Positions 45,455 to 56,945 of a DNA stretch of 64,000 nucleotides are shown in pieces. The position numbers and the translations under genes were made by a program. How positions within the stretch are numbered: the stretch's first letter is position 1; every line of letters starts with the position of its first letter. Source of the stretch: Calamus simplicifolius (taxonomy: Eukaryota; Streptophyta; Magnoliopsida; Arecales; Arecaceae); the NCBI GenBank assembly GCA_900491605.1, contig UESW01000111.1, positions 24,323-88,322 of the forward strand, written 5' to 3'. Below the pieces are notes generated by a model. It searched no databases. It saw only the letters and a list, made by a program, of their open reading frames with translations, and was not told where the DNA came from.

Positions 45455-47961
45455 TTTTAGATAAAAACTGTAAGAGTTCTGTTCTATTATGATGGATCAA
45501 TTGAACATGACCAAGAAGGAATACATTATAATCAACCTACACGTAAATGTTTAAAATTGAGCACGGAAACATATTTTGCTTAGTTGGTTGATCGGATACA
45601 TATTGTTCTAAAAATTTTAGTCCAAAGATATGTTGTCAGATTGATGTGGAGATCTCCAACAATGCATCAAAAATACATGCTTCATCCAATTGAGGACGAC
45701 GATGATATGGAGGACATGTTGATATTTTCCTAAAAATTTTTAGAATATCGATATATTAAACTATATATTTTCAAGGATAATGTTTCAGAGCCATATAGTG
45801 TAGGTCATGTAGAGGATGTTCAGGATAGTTCTCCTATAGCCCGCAGCAAGAACATGTTAGGACTCCAGTGGATTTTTCAATGATTGAAGGATTTATGCCA
45901 GCAGTGCAGAGTGATGATGTAGTAAACAATCAGTTCAATACTGATAGTCGGAGAATGGAGTCAGACAAGAGTACAAATGATGACTATTGGCCTGAACATG
46001 ATGACTCAGATGAAGAGCCAAATGAAGATAAAGAGTCATATGGAGATGATATAGTTCATGATACTGGCTTTAGTTTCATTCTTGTATATAGTCATCTAGA
46101 ATCTATTCCAACTCAGGTACATGATCATCAAGCCTTTGCATATGAACAAGTACCAAAATTTTATAATGAGTTGAATTTGCAGATGGCGGATGTATTAGTA
46201 CTCCGAGAGCGTTACCCTTCAATTCTCAATTTTGGGATCCATCAATGACTGAGTTTGCTAAAGGATTATTGTTTAATAGTAAAGATGAACTGAAGAGAGC
46301 ATATTAAATGTATCACATCAAGAAGCATCGCACATATAATATGGTGGAGTCAAAGAAATCATTCAAGTCTGTGAAATGTGCCTTTCAAGTACTGCCAAAG
46401 TTATAAATAGAGATTGTGTGCTACAAAGTTGAAGAAGCATGAATTTTTTAAGATCACAAGGTATGATGGGCCGCACTCTTGTTTATTCATTGATTTAACT
46501 CGAGATAACAAACTTATCAGTTCTCGAGTTATTAGCTATGATGTTTGACACATTATGGAGAAAGATTAAGTATGAATATTGAAGCTATTATAGCAACTAT
46601 TGCAGAACAATTTCACTATACGGTGTCATATTTTAAAGCATGGCATGAAAAACAGAAGGCATTGATTGATATATTTGGTGAATGGGAACTGTCCTTTGGG
46701 CATTTCATCCATCCATTGAGGGTTTTGATATTATCGCCCGATAATTTCTATTGATGGAACACATCTTTATAAAAAGTACATGGAGAAGATGCTCATTGCG
46801 ATAAGCATTGATGCTGATAATAGGATATTTTCACTGGCCTATGCAATTGTAGATGAAGAGTGTACTGCTAGCTGGAGCTGATTTTTGCTGAGGCTTAGGA
46901 GGCATGTTGTGAAAGATAGAAATAGCATTTTTTTTATTTCTGATCGACTTCCGAGTATACTAAGTGTCATAGTTGATAATGAAAATGGTTGGGCTCCACC
47001 AAGAGCTTATCATCGGTATTGTTTGAGACATGTATGCAGTAATTTTAACTCAAGATTCTCAAATGTTCAATTGAAAAGAGCAGTATGGAAAGCAGGGAGT
47101 GAACATCAACTTCGAAAGCTTAACTTTCTGATAGAAAGGATTAAAAGAGTCAATGCAGAAGCTTGGACTTGGCTATCGAAGTTGGAGCCGAAGAAGTGGA
47201 CATTGGTACATGACGAGGGCTTTCGCTATGGTATTTTGATAACAAATCTCTTGAAGGTTTTTAATAGTGTGTTGAGGGAAGCTAGAAATGTGCTAATTAT
47301 AGCTTGTGTTCAGATGACATTTCACCATCTCGTTAAATATTTCAATACGAGACATGCAGAAGCCTTTAGGTATGTACAGGAGAACCGTAATAACTTCTTC
47401 ACTCCTCATGTTTCGATTAAGATTGCTGAAGGTCAAGCCAAAGATAATGAGCATAGTGTAACTGAATACAATATGCAAAGAGCCACTTATGAAGTTATGA
47501 CAAGGAGGTATAGTGAAGCTCTTAAGGGTGGAGGCAACGTTCAGAATATATCACTCAGTGATCGTATTTGTTCATGTAGAAAGTGGACAATATATAAATA
47601 TTCTTATACACATGTCTTAGCAGTGTGCCAGGAGATTGGCATGGACTCAACGCCTCTTGTTGATGAACTATATAGTATTGGCTTCTACATTACTGCTAGG
47701 GATGGGCAGTTCAACCTGGTACCACATGAAGACTACTGGATGGAAACACCTTTTACTTGCATACCTGATCGGGATCGTCTCAGACTAAAGAAAAAAGGAA
47801 AGCCAAAGTCAACCCGGATTCCTAATGAAATGGATGAGGTTCAGCCTAGAAAAACAAGTCAATATTCTATTCATGATTTTATCGAGTCCTTTAATGTTAA
47901 TGATAGCATCATTACTTCATATACTTTGATTGAGACAGTTGTATTGATGCAATTATTATGA
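45455..47961 (+). pseudogene. MULE-2 transposase (MuDR type)
   Basis: Start region VRVLFYYDGSIEHDQEG (near 45463), an acidic linker (open frame 45868-46248 with DDSDEEPNEDKES), SMTEFAKGLLFNSKDELKRA (46242-46305, MuDR N-terminal domain), ISIDGTHLYKKYMEKMLIAI (46745-46805, first catalytic Asp), IFFISDRLPSILSVI (second Asp), APPRAYHRYCLRHVCSNF, and then the longest open frame of the window outside copia-3 (358 codons from 46885). The SWIM finger reads ICSCRKWTIYKYSYTHVLAV: the CxC pair is present, but the third Cys (CxH) is Tyr. A stop at 46879-46881 and several upstream shifts make it a pseudogene. Confidence 0.87.
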
Positions 47962-48364
47962 AATAGAAAGCAACATCATTTCCATTGAATAGCATTCCTG
48001 CAGAGGGCATTGGGATGCAGCTGAAATGTATCACTCCGCAGGCATGTGTATTGTTTCAGGAATTGATACATCACTTTGCACCTTTCAGAAATGTATCACA
48101 TGCAGCCAATCCTATGGTTAGGTTTAGGCTGGCATCCTTTTTGCCATTGTCAGCAGCCTACTTAGTGCTAGTATATAATACAGCACCTTCTGGTTTACTT
48201 AATTATTTGAGAGTTCTTTGACACTATCAATGGATATGCTATGCCTATAATTGAGAACATGATGTTGCACCTTTCTTTCATGTCCATTTCAACTGCCTGC
48301 ACTGGCCCCTCTTTCAATAATTTCATGCCTATAATTTCCCTCCTCTTTCAATAAAAAGAGTGGC

Positions 48365-48570
48365 AATGGGGTGTCAGAAGTTTTTGAGTTGAAAGTGTCA
48401 CTCCAATTGGCGCTTTCAGAAAGCGCCAATTGTTGTGGCAGTTTCCATCTGAAAGCACCACTTGGAGTGTCGCTTTCAGAAAGCCCCACTTGGTGTGGTG
48501 CTTTCAGTCTGCCTATAGTTGCCACTCAAAGTATGGCACTTTCAGACTGCAAGCGCCACTCCAAGTTAAT
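48365..48570. repeat. MULE-2 right array of small palindromes
   Basis: GGCGCTTTCAGAAAGCGCC is a near-perfect palindrome at 48411-48429. Variants such as GCACCACTTGGAGTGTCGCT and TGGTGCTTTCAG follow. Similar in content to the left array. Confidence 0.82.
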
Positions 48571-48620
48571 AATCACCTGGTTTCAAGTTTGCATTGCTTG
48601 AAAAGTATCACCTAATTTTA

Positions 48621-49160
48621 TCATCTAGATTAACTTAAGGTTTTCTTTAGGTTTTGGCAAGTTTTAGTATCTTAATAGTTAAAACACATACTAAGTATTT
48701 CAGAGAAGATTTGGTATTGAGCTTTTAGTTTTTGATTTCTCATTTATCCTCTTATCTGTACTATTTTACTAAACCAAAGAAGATATTCATGTATGAAATT
48801 GTAATTGCTACCTAGCTTAACTTTAAGCAAAGGGACCACTGACCAAAATGCTTGCATTTTCAGTAACGGGCCTATCAAAAAGTAAACTGTTGAATGACCA
48901 GACCTACAATCTACAACTTTCGCAAATAGAGGTTCTAAGGTATGGAAATACATCAGATAAAAGTTATTGTTAACTAACGAAACTCAACCGAAACTAGACC
49001 AAACTCAGCCGAAACTTGATCGAAACTCAACCGAAACTTGACCGAAACTCAACTGAAACTGTACCAAAACTCACGTCATCCAAAATTATATCATCTCACA
49101 AGCATCAAATATCATCGCATCAGTAGAATAACGCATACTCATCAAAATTTAATATATCTG
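48621..49160. other. Spacer with an 11-12 bp tandem repeat
   Basis: Nothing coding. At 48977-49070 the unit CGAAACTCAAC / CGAAACTTGAC is repeated about eight times. Confidence 0.7.
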
Positions 49161-49164
49161 ATAC

Positions 49165-50220
49165 ATGAAAAAAAGAAATTTTTATAACATTTGGTTTGAG
49201 CATAACAACCTAGGCAACCTAGGTTCCACATCCGCATCTAGAAGGTCGGCGAATACGTCCAGTCCGTCACCTATAGGTCACCATCGGTGGAGGGCCCTCA
49301 TCACTCACTTGAGATACCCCCTTCTACGTAAAAATCATGGTAGGATGGGAAACATCAGGCATATCAGCATCCCAATGCGATCAGGTGACATCCTCACTGA
49401 TCTCAGTGATATCCGCATCAGCAATGTCATCAATATGATATGCAGTATGATCTCGACTAGCAGATGTACCCTTCCTGACATCCTTTATGTGCGAATACTC
49501 ATGTGCTAATGGGGACCGCATGTAAGAAGGTGATGGTATATAATCAAATGTCTCTATCGTTGGATCAAGATCAGCTCATATAGTCTCTAGCCCCTGCGGT
49601 AGAGTGTCGCTGCAGGTGTGCTCCGAACATGCTGATGCCATGATAGACAACTAAGAGCAACAAATGCCTCCAAGTCTTCTAGAAATGGCACGTACATCAA
49701 CTTCACTAAATTACCAAAGGTATTCGAAAGAATCACTCCACCAATGATTCAAAAAAGAAGTCCCCTCATGAACTATTGAACAACCTCATTATCCGCATCT
49801 TCGTCCAAGTGAAGGTTGTGATAGAATTAAATGAAGAATTCTAAACGAAAATGGCCTTTTGAAATGTGTCGATAGGAGGTTCAACACCAAATAACCTTCC
49901 AAATATAGCCTGCCACTACTGGATAGTATAGTACGGATCTAACCCAGTAACCACAGATCCATCAATCTGAAGGCCACTCAAAATACTGACATTCTAGAGT
50001 GTAATGGTCGCTTCACCAAAAAAAAGATGAAATATGTGGGTCTCTTGCCACCATCTCTCAACGAGCACATAAATAAGGTCAACATCCAGTCAAATCTGGC
50101 CTATCCGATATATGCCAAACATGATAGCATGATCTAAGTAATACTGCACTCATGGGTGTGACATGCTCAGTGTCTCTTTCTATATATGTATGTCATGTCG
50201 ACGATCTGAGCACCGGTAAC
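49165..50220 (-). pseudogene. Plant mobile domain (MAIN-like) pseudogene
   Basis: The minus strand reads LIYVLVERWWQETHIFHLFF (about 50085-50020), FGEATITL, then NVSILSGLQIDGSVVTGLDP and YYTI, then QAIFGRLFGVEPPIDTF. This is the PMD signature (ERWR.ETHTFH...GE.TITL.DV..L.GL...G). The C-terminal, more variable part runs down to about 49165. Stops replace the Gln of TITLQDV and others. PMD proteins exist both as host genes (MAIN family) and as transposon cargo; the transposon-rich setting favours cargo. Confidence 0.75.
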
Positions 50221-50739
50221 TACAAAAAAAATTGCAATGATACGTTAACATTCACATAAACACATGACAACTAATTAAGGACCGTCGATCAATAATACAC
50301 ATCTCGCCCTCAAATATGTTGGTTGATCTATGCAATCGTTGCAAAGTAGAACACTAGGATCATAAGGCCCTGAATCTAAAACATTATGAGTCATGTCTTA
50401 ATCTGACAAAACAAGTTAAAAAAATTATGACCTATCTGATGATCAAACAAACTTCATTCTATTATATTCATAGAACAAGAGGAAGTGGCACACACAATAT
50501 AAGAATTAAATATTGCAACTTGTGAATTAGATATTGCAACAATAGCAGGCATATGGATATAGTTTAACAATAAGCTCAAGCAACAAATAATATTAGTTGA
50601 TAATCATAGTGCATTAACAATATAGTTCAACTATAGCAGGCATATGGATATAGTTCAGTAAGAGTTTTGTTCAGTGCATTGAAACTTGGCACATCCCCTA
50701 TATCAAATTTCAATTCAATACTAATATGATACATTCAGT
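50221..50739. other. Spacer, nothing recognised
   Basis: AT-rich. The phrase GCAGGCATATGGATATAGTT occurs twice (near 50545 and 50636). Confidence 0.5.
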
Positions 50740-50960
50740 TCAGGACAATACGCACTGATACAGCATAACATGGTCAGCACCTTCCATAATATGCAATTTA
50801 TTGTTAGCTACCAACTTGGTGAACTCCAGAGCATCTTCAAATGGCACAATTTCATCCTGTGAACAATGAATTGTCAAGAACCTACAGTTTTGGTCAACTG
50901 ACAAGCATCCAGAATGAATATCAGTTCCTAGATGATCCATTAGTCTTTTTTCATTCACAT
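50740..50960 (-). pseudogene. Captured exon of a plant alpha/beta-hydrolase
   Basis: A 72-codon open frame: KRLMDHLGTDIHSGCLSVDQ, then CRFLTIHCSQDEIVPFEDAL, EFTKLVANNKLHIMEGADHV. It matches the C-terminal segment of plant serine-aminopeptidase-like alpha/beta-hydrolases, with the catalytic Asp (in DEIVP) and His (in GADH) still present. No lid or nucleophile Ser region was found nearby, so only one exon is here. It sits between transposon remnants and is most likely transduplicated host DNA. Little damage suggests recent capture or constraint. Confidence 0.7.
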
Positions 50961-51209
50961 AGTCATTCTCCCCATTTTGTCCCTCACATTAATGAACCTC
51001 TCCTCCTTTATTCTATGCATAATATCCTTTCCTAAGCATTTTTCAATGCCTCTTTCCATTCTGCCCACTTTGTAGATATGGCATGTATCATTCTGCCCAT
51101 TATTCTGCATCTACTCGGCTTCTCTAACTATGAGACTAGATGATCGAATAGGTGATCCTGGTTCATCCAGCTCTAGCTATTTCTTTTGGCCCTCAATTTA
51201 TCCAATCAT
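50961..51209. other. Spacer, decayed hAT-like sequence
   Basis: Probably the C-terminal side of the hAT fragment that follows; no firm motif. Confidence 0.3.
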
Positions 51210-51950
51210 CAGCTCCTCATCATATATAAAATCATTATGGAGTGGATCATCATACTTCAGCTCCACCTCCTTATGCATTTCAATGTATGGCACATATAAA
51301 TTTAGTGATGGATTGGATCGTCTCAACAACTTGCTTCACTCTATAGATCTTCCTAGTATCTACAAGCATAAAATCTATATAGCGGCGATGCATAGGGTTT
51401 AAAATATGTGCTACCTTCTAATCATCAAATTATCACCAGCCACCTTGTAATGTGGTCTGTTATTATTAGTGACCACCTTAACATTATGCTCCTCTATCTG
51501 ATCAATCATTTATTCCATTAGGCCAAGGAAGTAGTGAGCATTGTGCATTTTATCCAAAGCATCAATTGACTCATGGAAAAATATTTTCTTATCACAGTAC
51601 ATCAAAATGTTGATGATGCTTTGTCTACTGAGCTGCATTCATCCATTACACATCAATGTAACGTCATAAGTGCCCCACTTATTGTGATATGAGGCTATCA
51701 ATTTTTTTAAGGATCTACACCCTGACCAACAATCTAGATAGCAATAGTGATGGATCAGTAATTATGTTATCAGCCGCATTTGCAGGAATGTGGCTGAAAT
51801 GGAACCATAAAGCTATAGCCCTACATATGTCCTCATCCTTTACTAGATTTGTTTCAATTCTTTGCTACTTTGAATCTTTACTAAGGAAGGCATGTGAACC
51901 TCTACCTGGAAGGGACTGAGGGTGGAGTCCACGTGACAATGGCTGGGGCG
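51210..51950 (-). pseudogene. hAT-type transposase fragment (DUF659)
   Basis: The minus strand reads GTYDVTLMCNG-stop-MQ, then SRQSIINILMYCDKKIFFHE, SIDALDKMHNAHYFLGLME, IEEHNVKVVTNNNRPHYKVA and GDNLM. This is the DUF659 pattern (MCDGW...R.IINFLV...FL.SIDAS...VVTDN..NY.AAG..L). The Trp of the CDGW motif is a stop. It ends next to CACTA-2. Confidence 0.75.
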
Positions 51951-51989
51951 ACTCGTCAAGGGAGAATGGCTCGGCTCTCACTACAAGAG

Positions 51990-52560
51990 AAATAAAATAT
52001 TGCGACGCCCAAATGCGTCGCAATTGCGTCGCTAAACATGCTATTGCGACGCAATAGCGACGCAATGACGGCGTCGCTCAGATGTCCGTCGCAATATCCA
52101 TTTGTCGCAATTGCGTCGCAATATTGCGACTCTCTGCGACACAACATTGCGTCGCAATATTGCGACGCATCCATATGCGTCGCTACATTAAAAATTAAAT
52201 TATAATATTTAAAATTATTATTAAATATTGCGACGCATCAATTGCGTCGCAATATTGCGACGCATTTAGTTGTGTCGCAATATTTAATAATAATTTTTTT
52301 GATATAATAAATGCGTCACTAAAGAGTCGCAAATAAAAAATTTGATAAAATATTACGACGCAAGGTCATTGCGTCGCAATATTTATTTAAAATATTTTAG
52401 ATATAATAGCGACTCAATTTGAGTCGCTAATGCGTCGCTATTAAATTTTTTTTATATTATTGTGATGCAGGTCATTGCGTCGCAATATTTAATAATAATA
52501 TTTTAAAAATATTAGCGATGCAATTGCAATCGCTAATGCATCGCTAAATAAATATTTTTT
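51990..52560. repeat. CACTA-2 subterminal repeats
   Basis: Many copies of ATTGCGACGCA and its complement, often as facing pairs that can fold (for example GCAATATTGCGACGC around 52143-52165). Likely transposase-binding sites. Confidence 0.9.
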
Positions 52561-52749
52561 TAAAAAAATAAAATTTAAAAAATTAAAACGGTTAATACAA
52601 TTTCGTTACATTTAAATATTGATCGAAACATTCTTCACTCATATTGATCCAAACAATAATCATTCAATTTCCAAAAATAATTCATATATTAAAATTTTGA
52701 AGTTTTCATGTACAACATAAAAAAAGAAAAGAAAAATACATCAAGAATC

Positions 52750-53165
52750 TGGGCGATCACGTGGAGGCTATGGAGGCTGAAGACTCTGCGACAAGCGGCT
52801 AACCATATCCCGCAAATAATGCATCTCATCTCGCATGTCTGCAATCTCCTGATCCGGCCTCGCATACGATCCTCGAAATCCTGCTCGACCTCCTTGCGAA
52901 CCTCCTCTGCAATAGATCTGCGAAGGTCGTGTAAACGCTCGGGAGGAAGATCACCAGAAAGTCGCGAGCTGGAGGCCTGATGGAAAAAATATGTAGAAGC
53001 TCTAGTGCCCAGACCATAGACCCTGCGGTCTCATGGCTGGGCACCAACAGCCTCCAAAAACACACGCCGACTCTCATCTGCTGAGAGTTCGACGGGCATC
53101 TCCCCATCAGTAGAGTCGACCTGCGATGCCTGGGAGCGAAGCTCCTCGACTCGTGTCTTGAAATT
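52750..53165 (-). pseudogene. CACTA-2 transposase C-terminus (Ptta/En/Spm family)
   Basis: The minus strand reads KTRVEELRSQASQ, ELSADESRRVFLEAVGAQP-stop, then RRVYGLGTRAST, RLSGDLPPERLHDLRRSIAE, EVRKEVEQDFEDRM and, after a shift, MRDEMHYLRDMVSRLSQSLQ, ending near 52755. The VYGLG box and the coiled-coil tail are typical of the plant Ptta/En/Spm transposase family. One stop precedes the YGLG box, and a frameshift lies near 52860. The N-terminal part lies beyond copia-3. Confidence 0.8.
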
Positions 53166-53247
53166 ATGAAATCAACAATAAATGAGTTAATAAATTTCTC
53201 GAAATAAAATTTTAGAAATTAAACAGATACTACATATATCTAATTTC

Positions 53248-53252
53248 TTACC
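53248..53252. repeat. Predicted copia-3 target site (TTACC)
   Basis: The five bases before the left LTR. The matching copy would follow the right LTR, just outside the window. Confidence 0.5.
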
Positions 53253-54980
53253 TGTTGGCCCAGATGGCAACCCAAGAGGGGGGGGGTGAATTGGGTTCTT
53301 AAAAATTTAAGACTTTTTAACTTTAATGATTAGTTAGCAAGATGTGCAAGTGAGATCAACTAATAAGCAATGAACAAGCAGTTAATAAAGAGAGATAAAG
53401 ATAGAGAAAATAAGGCACGGCAAACACAAAGAATTTTATAGTGGTTCGGCGCAACCAGCACCTACGTCCACTCCCAAGATTCACTTGGGTCCACACTATA
53501 ATCTCTCTAGATTACAGCCGAGTTGTTTTCCAAGCTCACAACTCAAACTTGTTGTTTTACCGGGTGCACAACGAACCCAGCTGGTTTTAACTCGGGCTTA
53601 CCAGCACAAAACCCTACACGTTGTTTTTCTAGGGCTCACAACTAACCCAACACAAGCACTCCGGCTTGCAACGAGGTATACCAACCTCCACTAATTCAAT
53701 CCACTGATTGAATCAGCAAAATAATAAAGATAGAGTTTGAACAATAAGGTGCTCCCCTTGAGCAAATATACAAATTAAGTACAAAATATATAAGGTTAGA
53801 AAAGCCTGATAATTTTGCCGATGGTAGATGCTTGGGCTTTCTCCCTTCTTCTCTTCAACTCCTCTAGAAGTGTTGAATCACGCCTCAGCTAGATTCTTGA
53901 CCGTTGAAGACTTTTGGAGTTGAGATGAAGCTTTTTCCTCTTTTGAAAATCCGCAGATTTGACCTTTGAAACACACTTGGATTTTCTTCTGGCTTTTGTG
54001 GATGATGAGAAGGAGTAGACGATCTTTCACTTGGATTTCACTCCTTTTGAAACACTCTCTTTGAGCTAAAAGATTTTTCCAATATGCTCTGTTTTTCCCT
54101 CTTTTCAAATGATATTCTTTTCTCTCTTTTTGATTTTCTCTGGGTTATTTTGATTTGAAAAGAACTCCTCTATTTATAGATTCTGCAAAAATATATCCGT
54201 TAGAACAAGGAAAAATAGCCGTTATTCAAAAATCTTACCGTTGGGGCTGATGTGTCATCGTTAAAAATCGCGCCCAGAAATCGTGGAGTCGACTCGAGCT
54301 TGAGGGAGTCGGCTCGAGGTCGATTACCAAAAATAGAAACATTTTAACATTGAAGGGTCGACTCGCGAAAACATAAGTGTCGGCTCCTGAAAGTCGGGAG
54401 TCGACTCGAGAAACATGGGGAGTCGACTCGAGAAGTGCTCAAAAATGAGACTTTCTGGTGTCTGAGTCGAGTCGGCTCGCACAGTCGGAGTCGGCTCGCG
54501 AAGGTTTCAGGGGTCGACTCTTGAAAACTCAAGTGTCGACTCAAGACAACATTGAAACTTAGACAATTGGGGAGTCGACTCGGAAACCCTTGAGTCGGCT
54601 CGGGAGCGATACAAAAATCAGAAAAATGTTCTGATTGACTTTAAAGCTCGTCCCAATATATTAAAATAATTTTAAATGATATTTTGACTTGAATAATAAA
54701 TATGACATTAAGCATGAATTCAAGACATGTTTCAAGAAATCATAGATTAAAAATATTATGTAAGAATTTCTTTTTGAATTCTAAAAATAGAGTTTGAAAC
54801 TCTTTTTCAAATTGATTCAAAACTCAGTGAATTAACCATTTAGAGTCCATTGGTTTCTTTTTGAATAAGCTCAAGATTTTTGATAGATAAACTCATTGTT
54901 TTCTTTAAAATACTCATGGCTTTTGGAAATCATCAAAATCAATAAAGTTGGGGCAATTATGTTTCAATAATTTCTCAACA
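53253..54980 (-). repeat. Copia-3 3' LTR
   Basis: 1728 bp; plus-strand ends TGTTGG...CTCAACA. The TATA box (TCTATAAATA) is on the minus strand at 54180-54171. An array of about 12 GAGTCGACTC-like motifs (54286-54606) lies upstream of that TATA in U3. Confidence 0.95.
54286..54606. repeat. GAGTCGACTC / GAGTCGGCTC array in copia-3 3' LTR
   Basis: About 12 copies of a 10-13 bp motif, alternating the perfect palindrome GAGTCGACTC with GAGTCGGCTC, at irregular spacing of 15-40 bp. The same array is in the right LTR (63378-63690), and nine copies lie in the internal region (56852-57235). Confidence 0.9.
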
Positions 54981-55245
54981 ATCTCCCCCTTTTTGATGAT
55001 GACAAAAACATTGAGTATATGCATTATAAATTGAAAGATTTATGATTCCAAAATCAACTTTTGTGTTCATGGAAAGCTCCCCCTCAATGAGGTAGCTCCC
55101 CCTATGAACCTCAATTCAAAAAATTTTTAAATTTAAAAACTTAAGCAAATAACCTTTTCTTATTTAATTCTCCCCCTTATTTAATTAGGGCAATTAAAAG
55201 ATGATGCAATATACGATTAATATATAAATCTCTCCCCCTTTTTTG
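54981..55245 (-). other. Copia-3 polypurine tract region
   Basis: The tract next to the LTR reads AAAAAGGGGGAGAT on the minus strand. Further GGGGGAG tracts lie near 55079, 55100, 55172 and 55233 (plus-strand CTCCCCC). The first primes plus-strand DNA synthesis; the others may be decayed or alternative tracts. Confidence 0.75.
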
Positions 55246-55574
55246 TAATCAACAAAAAGGTTGAGATGCATCAGAGCATCAACTTGATTAATTCATTCGA
55301 ATTCATTCAGCATTTAAGTTATCAATAAGTATTGAGATATTCAAAATTATATCAATTAAACATAAGCATTCAAAGATATTCAAGTGTACTCATTGAAATG
55401 AACATAACTTTTCTCATTACTTAAAAGTACATTAAATTACATCAAAATGTAATACAAGCTCATGGAATCAAATTTAAACCAACTTAGATTCATCAAAGTT
55501 CAAATACATTCATATTAAAGCAAAATTTCCTAGATACAATCTAGTCTAGAATACAACTAAGATAAGTATCAAAT

Positions 55575-56945
55575 TCATTTGACACGCTTGAAAATCAAAC
55601 TCTTTAAGTGTCCAATCATCTCCATGATATCATCCTTTTGAGATTTGTTAAAGTCATTCATGGTTACTTGAATTTGATCAACTGCTGCATCAATATCTCT
55701 TCTTAACTGATTGGTTCTATCAAGATATACATTGGATCCATCAGCTATCCCTTGAAGTCTTTCAAAGATATTCTTAAGCTCAGCATTGAGTGAATCCACA
55801 TGAGTACCAATAGAGAATGAAAATAAGTCAAGTCTTGAAATGATATTTTCCTTTAATTCTTTAATGTCTTCTCTTAATTGACCAATTTCATCTTTCCTTT
55901 GATTATCAAACTCAGCAAACATAGATCTAAGTTGACATAACTGCTCATCAGAAAAACTCACAGAAGAGATGAAGCCTGAGGTGGAGGAGAATAATGCATG
56001 CTAGGTCCTGCCTCAGACGGTCCAGCAACAGAGGGTCCAACCTCGACCTCAGCTCCAATGTCTCAACTCTGTCCTCAGCAGCTCTAATATCATCTTGACC
56101 TTTTCTTATCCAATTACCATTAACTTTCTTGAAGCCCATGCGGTGAATAGTGGCCAATGAATAGTAGTCAGTATGTCTCAAATTCTTCTTGGGCTCACTA
56201 TCACTAAAAACAATCCTTGGCTTCTGAATAACTGAGTCAAGATCATGCCATAGGGAAGACAGGATTTCCTCTTACTTCCACAATCAGCTATATACCATAA
56301 AATCATGATGGGTAAGTTGATTGGCTTCCCTGAAACTACAGCATCCATGACAAATATCCCTCTCAGAAAGTAGTCAAACCGGCCTGTCTTGGGAATAGAA
56401 TCCTGCTGCAAATGTTGTGGAGCAATCTTAATTCCAGTGGCAGCTGACTAGCAAAGACTTCTTCAAATCCCTCAAAGTTTCTATTCAATAATCTGGTGAG
56501 GGCAGGAGACCTATCCTCTGGGTCAAAGGTGGAGGGTCCAGATAGGGGTAAGTCCAATAGCTTAGAAAGAATGAGGCAGTGACATTCAAACCAATCCTCT
56601 AACAGTACTGACCAATCCATCATCTCCTCTAGTCAAATTTTATAAAACTCTTTACCAAGCAGGGTAGTGGACAGTCTAGGGAGCATATTTTCTCAAACCC
56701 ATTTCTCAACTGTGAACCTACAAGTAATCCCTCTCTCTCAAACAAATCAAATCAAACTTCCTTCCAGTGGTAATGACCCTACTGCAATCTACCTGAGGAG
56801 TAGAGACAGTAGGAGCAGGAGATCATCCGAAGAGGAAGCAGAGAAGATTCCGGAGTCGGCTCGCGGACGGGTCGACGCACGGTCTTCTTCCTTTTCATCC
56901 CGGCACGGCTACTACTGGCACCACGGGTTTTGGGGGCCATTGATT
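55575..56945 (-). pseudogene. Copia-3 extra ORF after pol (SIRE 'env-like' position; plant transposon protein)
   Basis: The start ATG near 56940 opens MAPKTRGASSSRAGMKRKKT, with a basic, nuclear-signal-like stretch. After shifts come WFECHCLILSKLLDLPL, GFEEVFASQLPLELRLLHNI, RFDYFLRGIFVMDAVVSGKP and INLPIMILWYIADC, similar to the widespread 'putative plant transposon protein' domain. It ends in a 128-codon coiled-coil-like frame (55961-55575: QLREDIKELKENIISRLDLF). At least four frameshifts. Function unknown. SIRE elements carry an extra ORF at this position, called envelope-like; I see no clear signal peptide or transmembrane segment here. Confidence 0.65.

Larger units (their letters stand above)
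44500..48620 (+). mobile_element. MULE-2: second Mutator-like element
   Basis: A MuDR-type transposase pseudogene (45455-47961) is flanked by related arrays of short inverted repeats (44690-44860 and 48365-48570). The exact ends and target duplication are not resolved, so borders are approximate. It is unrelated to MULE-1 in both transposase and termini. Confidence 0.65.
51979..53252. mobile_element. CACTA-2: left part of a CACTA transposon (interrupted by copia-3)
   Basis: Starts CACTACAAGAGAAATAAAAT at 51979 (possible 3-bp flank TCT). It is followed by a dense subterminal array of TTGCGACGCA / TGCGTCGCAA in both orientations to about 52560, then a 3'-UTR-like AT-rich stretch and the C-terminal part of a CACTA transposase on the minus strand. 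Copia-3 was inserted at 53253. The rest of the element must lie beyond the right edge of the window. Confidence 0.88.

Noticed and set aside
44500..48620. Exact MULE-2 ends (GGTATCTTTT near 44527 and its weak inverted match near 48610)
   Set aside because: Similarity is too short and no 9-bp duplication was found.
52826..53107. 93-codon minus-strand frame in CACTA-2
   Set aside because: The transposase motifs (VYGLG, coiled coil) are in a neighbouring frame; this frame is a shadow over most of its length.
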